Part shown: positions 5,255 to 5,590 of the stretch, in pieces
Layout of the letters: every line of letters starts with the position of its first letter
Position numbering within the stretch: the first letter of the stretch is position 1
Source of the DNA: Gammaproteobacteria bacterium
GTDB lineage: Bacteria > Pseudomonadota > Gammaproteobacteria > S012-40
Direction: 5' to 3'
NCBI GenBank assembly: GCA_029857925.1
Contig: JAOUGF010000175.1
Location: 1-5,590 of the forward strand
DNA length: 5,590 nt
Position numbers and translations under genes: made by a program
Notes under the pieces: generated by a model
The model's input: the letters and a program-made list of their open reading frames with translations, nothing else
What the model was told of the DNA's origin: nothing
Databases searched by the model: none

Positions 5255-5590
5255 CTAGTTGCTACTACGCACACCAGTCTGTTCTATGCCCTTCATGCTC
5301 AGGCGGATACGCCCTTGCTTGTCGATCTCCAACACCTTCACGCGTACCACGTCGCCCTCGCGGAGCTTATCGGCGACATTTTCGACGCGTTCTTCACAGA
5401 TTTGCGAGATATGCACCAACCCGTCTTTGCCCGGTAGGATGTTCACGAACGCACCGAAATCCATGATCTTAGACACCTTACCGTCGTAGGTCATGCCTAC
5501 TTCGGCCTCGGCGGTCAACATCTCAATGCGTTTTTTCGCGGCCATACCGGCGGCCTTGTCCACCGACGCGATCTTGACCGTGCCGTCATC
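5255..5590 (-). CDS. pnp: polynucleotide phosphorylase, C-terminal part (partial)
   Basis: The last 111 codons of pnp are present, ending in TAG (5257-5255); the 5' part lies beyond the window. PNPase is the phosphorolytic 3'-5' exoribonuclease of RNA turnover and a degradosome component. The fragment opens with DDGTVKIAS, the end of the KH domain, then a helix with KKRIEMLTAEAEVG. The S1 RNA-binding domain follows (about residues 31-101 of the fragment), with YDGKVSKIMDFGAFVNILPG, KDGLVHISQI and GDVVRVKVLEID...RIRLSMK. The protein ends soon after S1 with a short tail (GIEQTGVRSSN), so there is no long C-terminal extension. A terminator follows directly. The whole-protein length of about 700 residues is the family norm and cannot be checked here. 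Confidence 0.95.
   Translation of the reverse strand, partial: DDGTVKIASVDKAAGMAAKKRIEMLTAEAEVGMTYDGKVSKIMDFGAFVNILPGKDGLVHISQICEERVENVADKLREGDVVRVKVLEIDKQGRIRLSMKGIEQTGVRSSN

Noticed and set aside
5234..5489. Three plus-strand frames of 67-76 codons
   Set aside because: They are antisense to the S1 domain of pnp, which is clearly the real gene.

Overview
The window looks like chromosomal DNA of a gammaproteobacterium. This rests on a GspE/PilB-type secretion ATPase, the 3' end of pnp (polynucleotide phosphorylase), and a Pro-Arg-His tRNA cluster whose genes all encode their CCA ends. Genus cannot be assigned from the sequence alone.

Left part (1-2815): the first codons of a leftward gene with an N-terminal hydrophobic segment (87 down to 1) lie divergent to a 797-residue ATPase gene (363-2756, +). 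The ATPase has an intact motor core and zinc tetracysteine motif. Its long N-terminal extension includes four MshEN-like repeats at an exact 30-residue period. It is not followed by pilus or secretion genes; the next element is a GC-rich hairpin terminator.

Middle (2816-3666): about 850 bases with no convincing gene. It holds a lux-box-like dyad, a 240-bp segment bounded by 23-bp inverted repeats, a 157-bp MITE-like element with inverted ends and 4-bp flanking repeats, and two solitary copies of the same GGGAACC end. It looks like a landing site for small mobile elements between two converging genes.

Right part (3667-5590): everything is on the minus strand. In transcription order these are the pnp 3' end and its terminator, a strong promoter with tRNA-Pro(TGG), tRNA-Arg(TCT) and tRNA-His(GTG), a hairpin terminator, and then a LuxR-family regulator that starts at TTG. 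Upstream of luxR lies an FNR/ANR-like half-palindromic box placed about 42 bases before the predicted transcription start, next to a poor -35. This suggests control by oxygen.

The parts that merit most attention are the N-terminal architecture of the ATPase, the possible FNR-controlled LuxR solo, and the lux-box-like dyad amid mobile-element debris. No complete new multi-gene system is visible.
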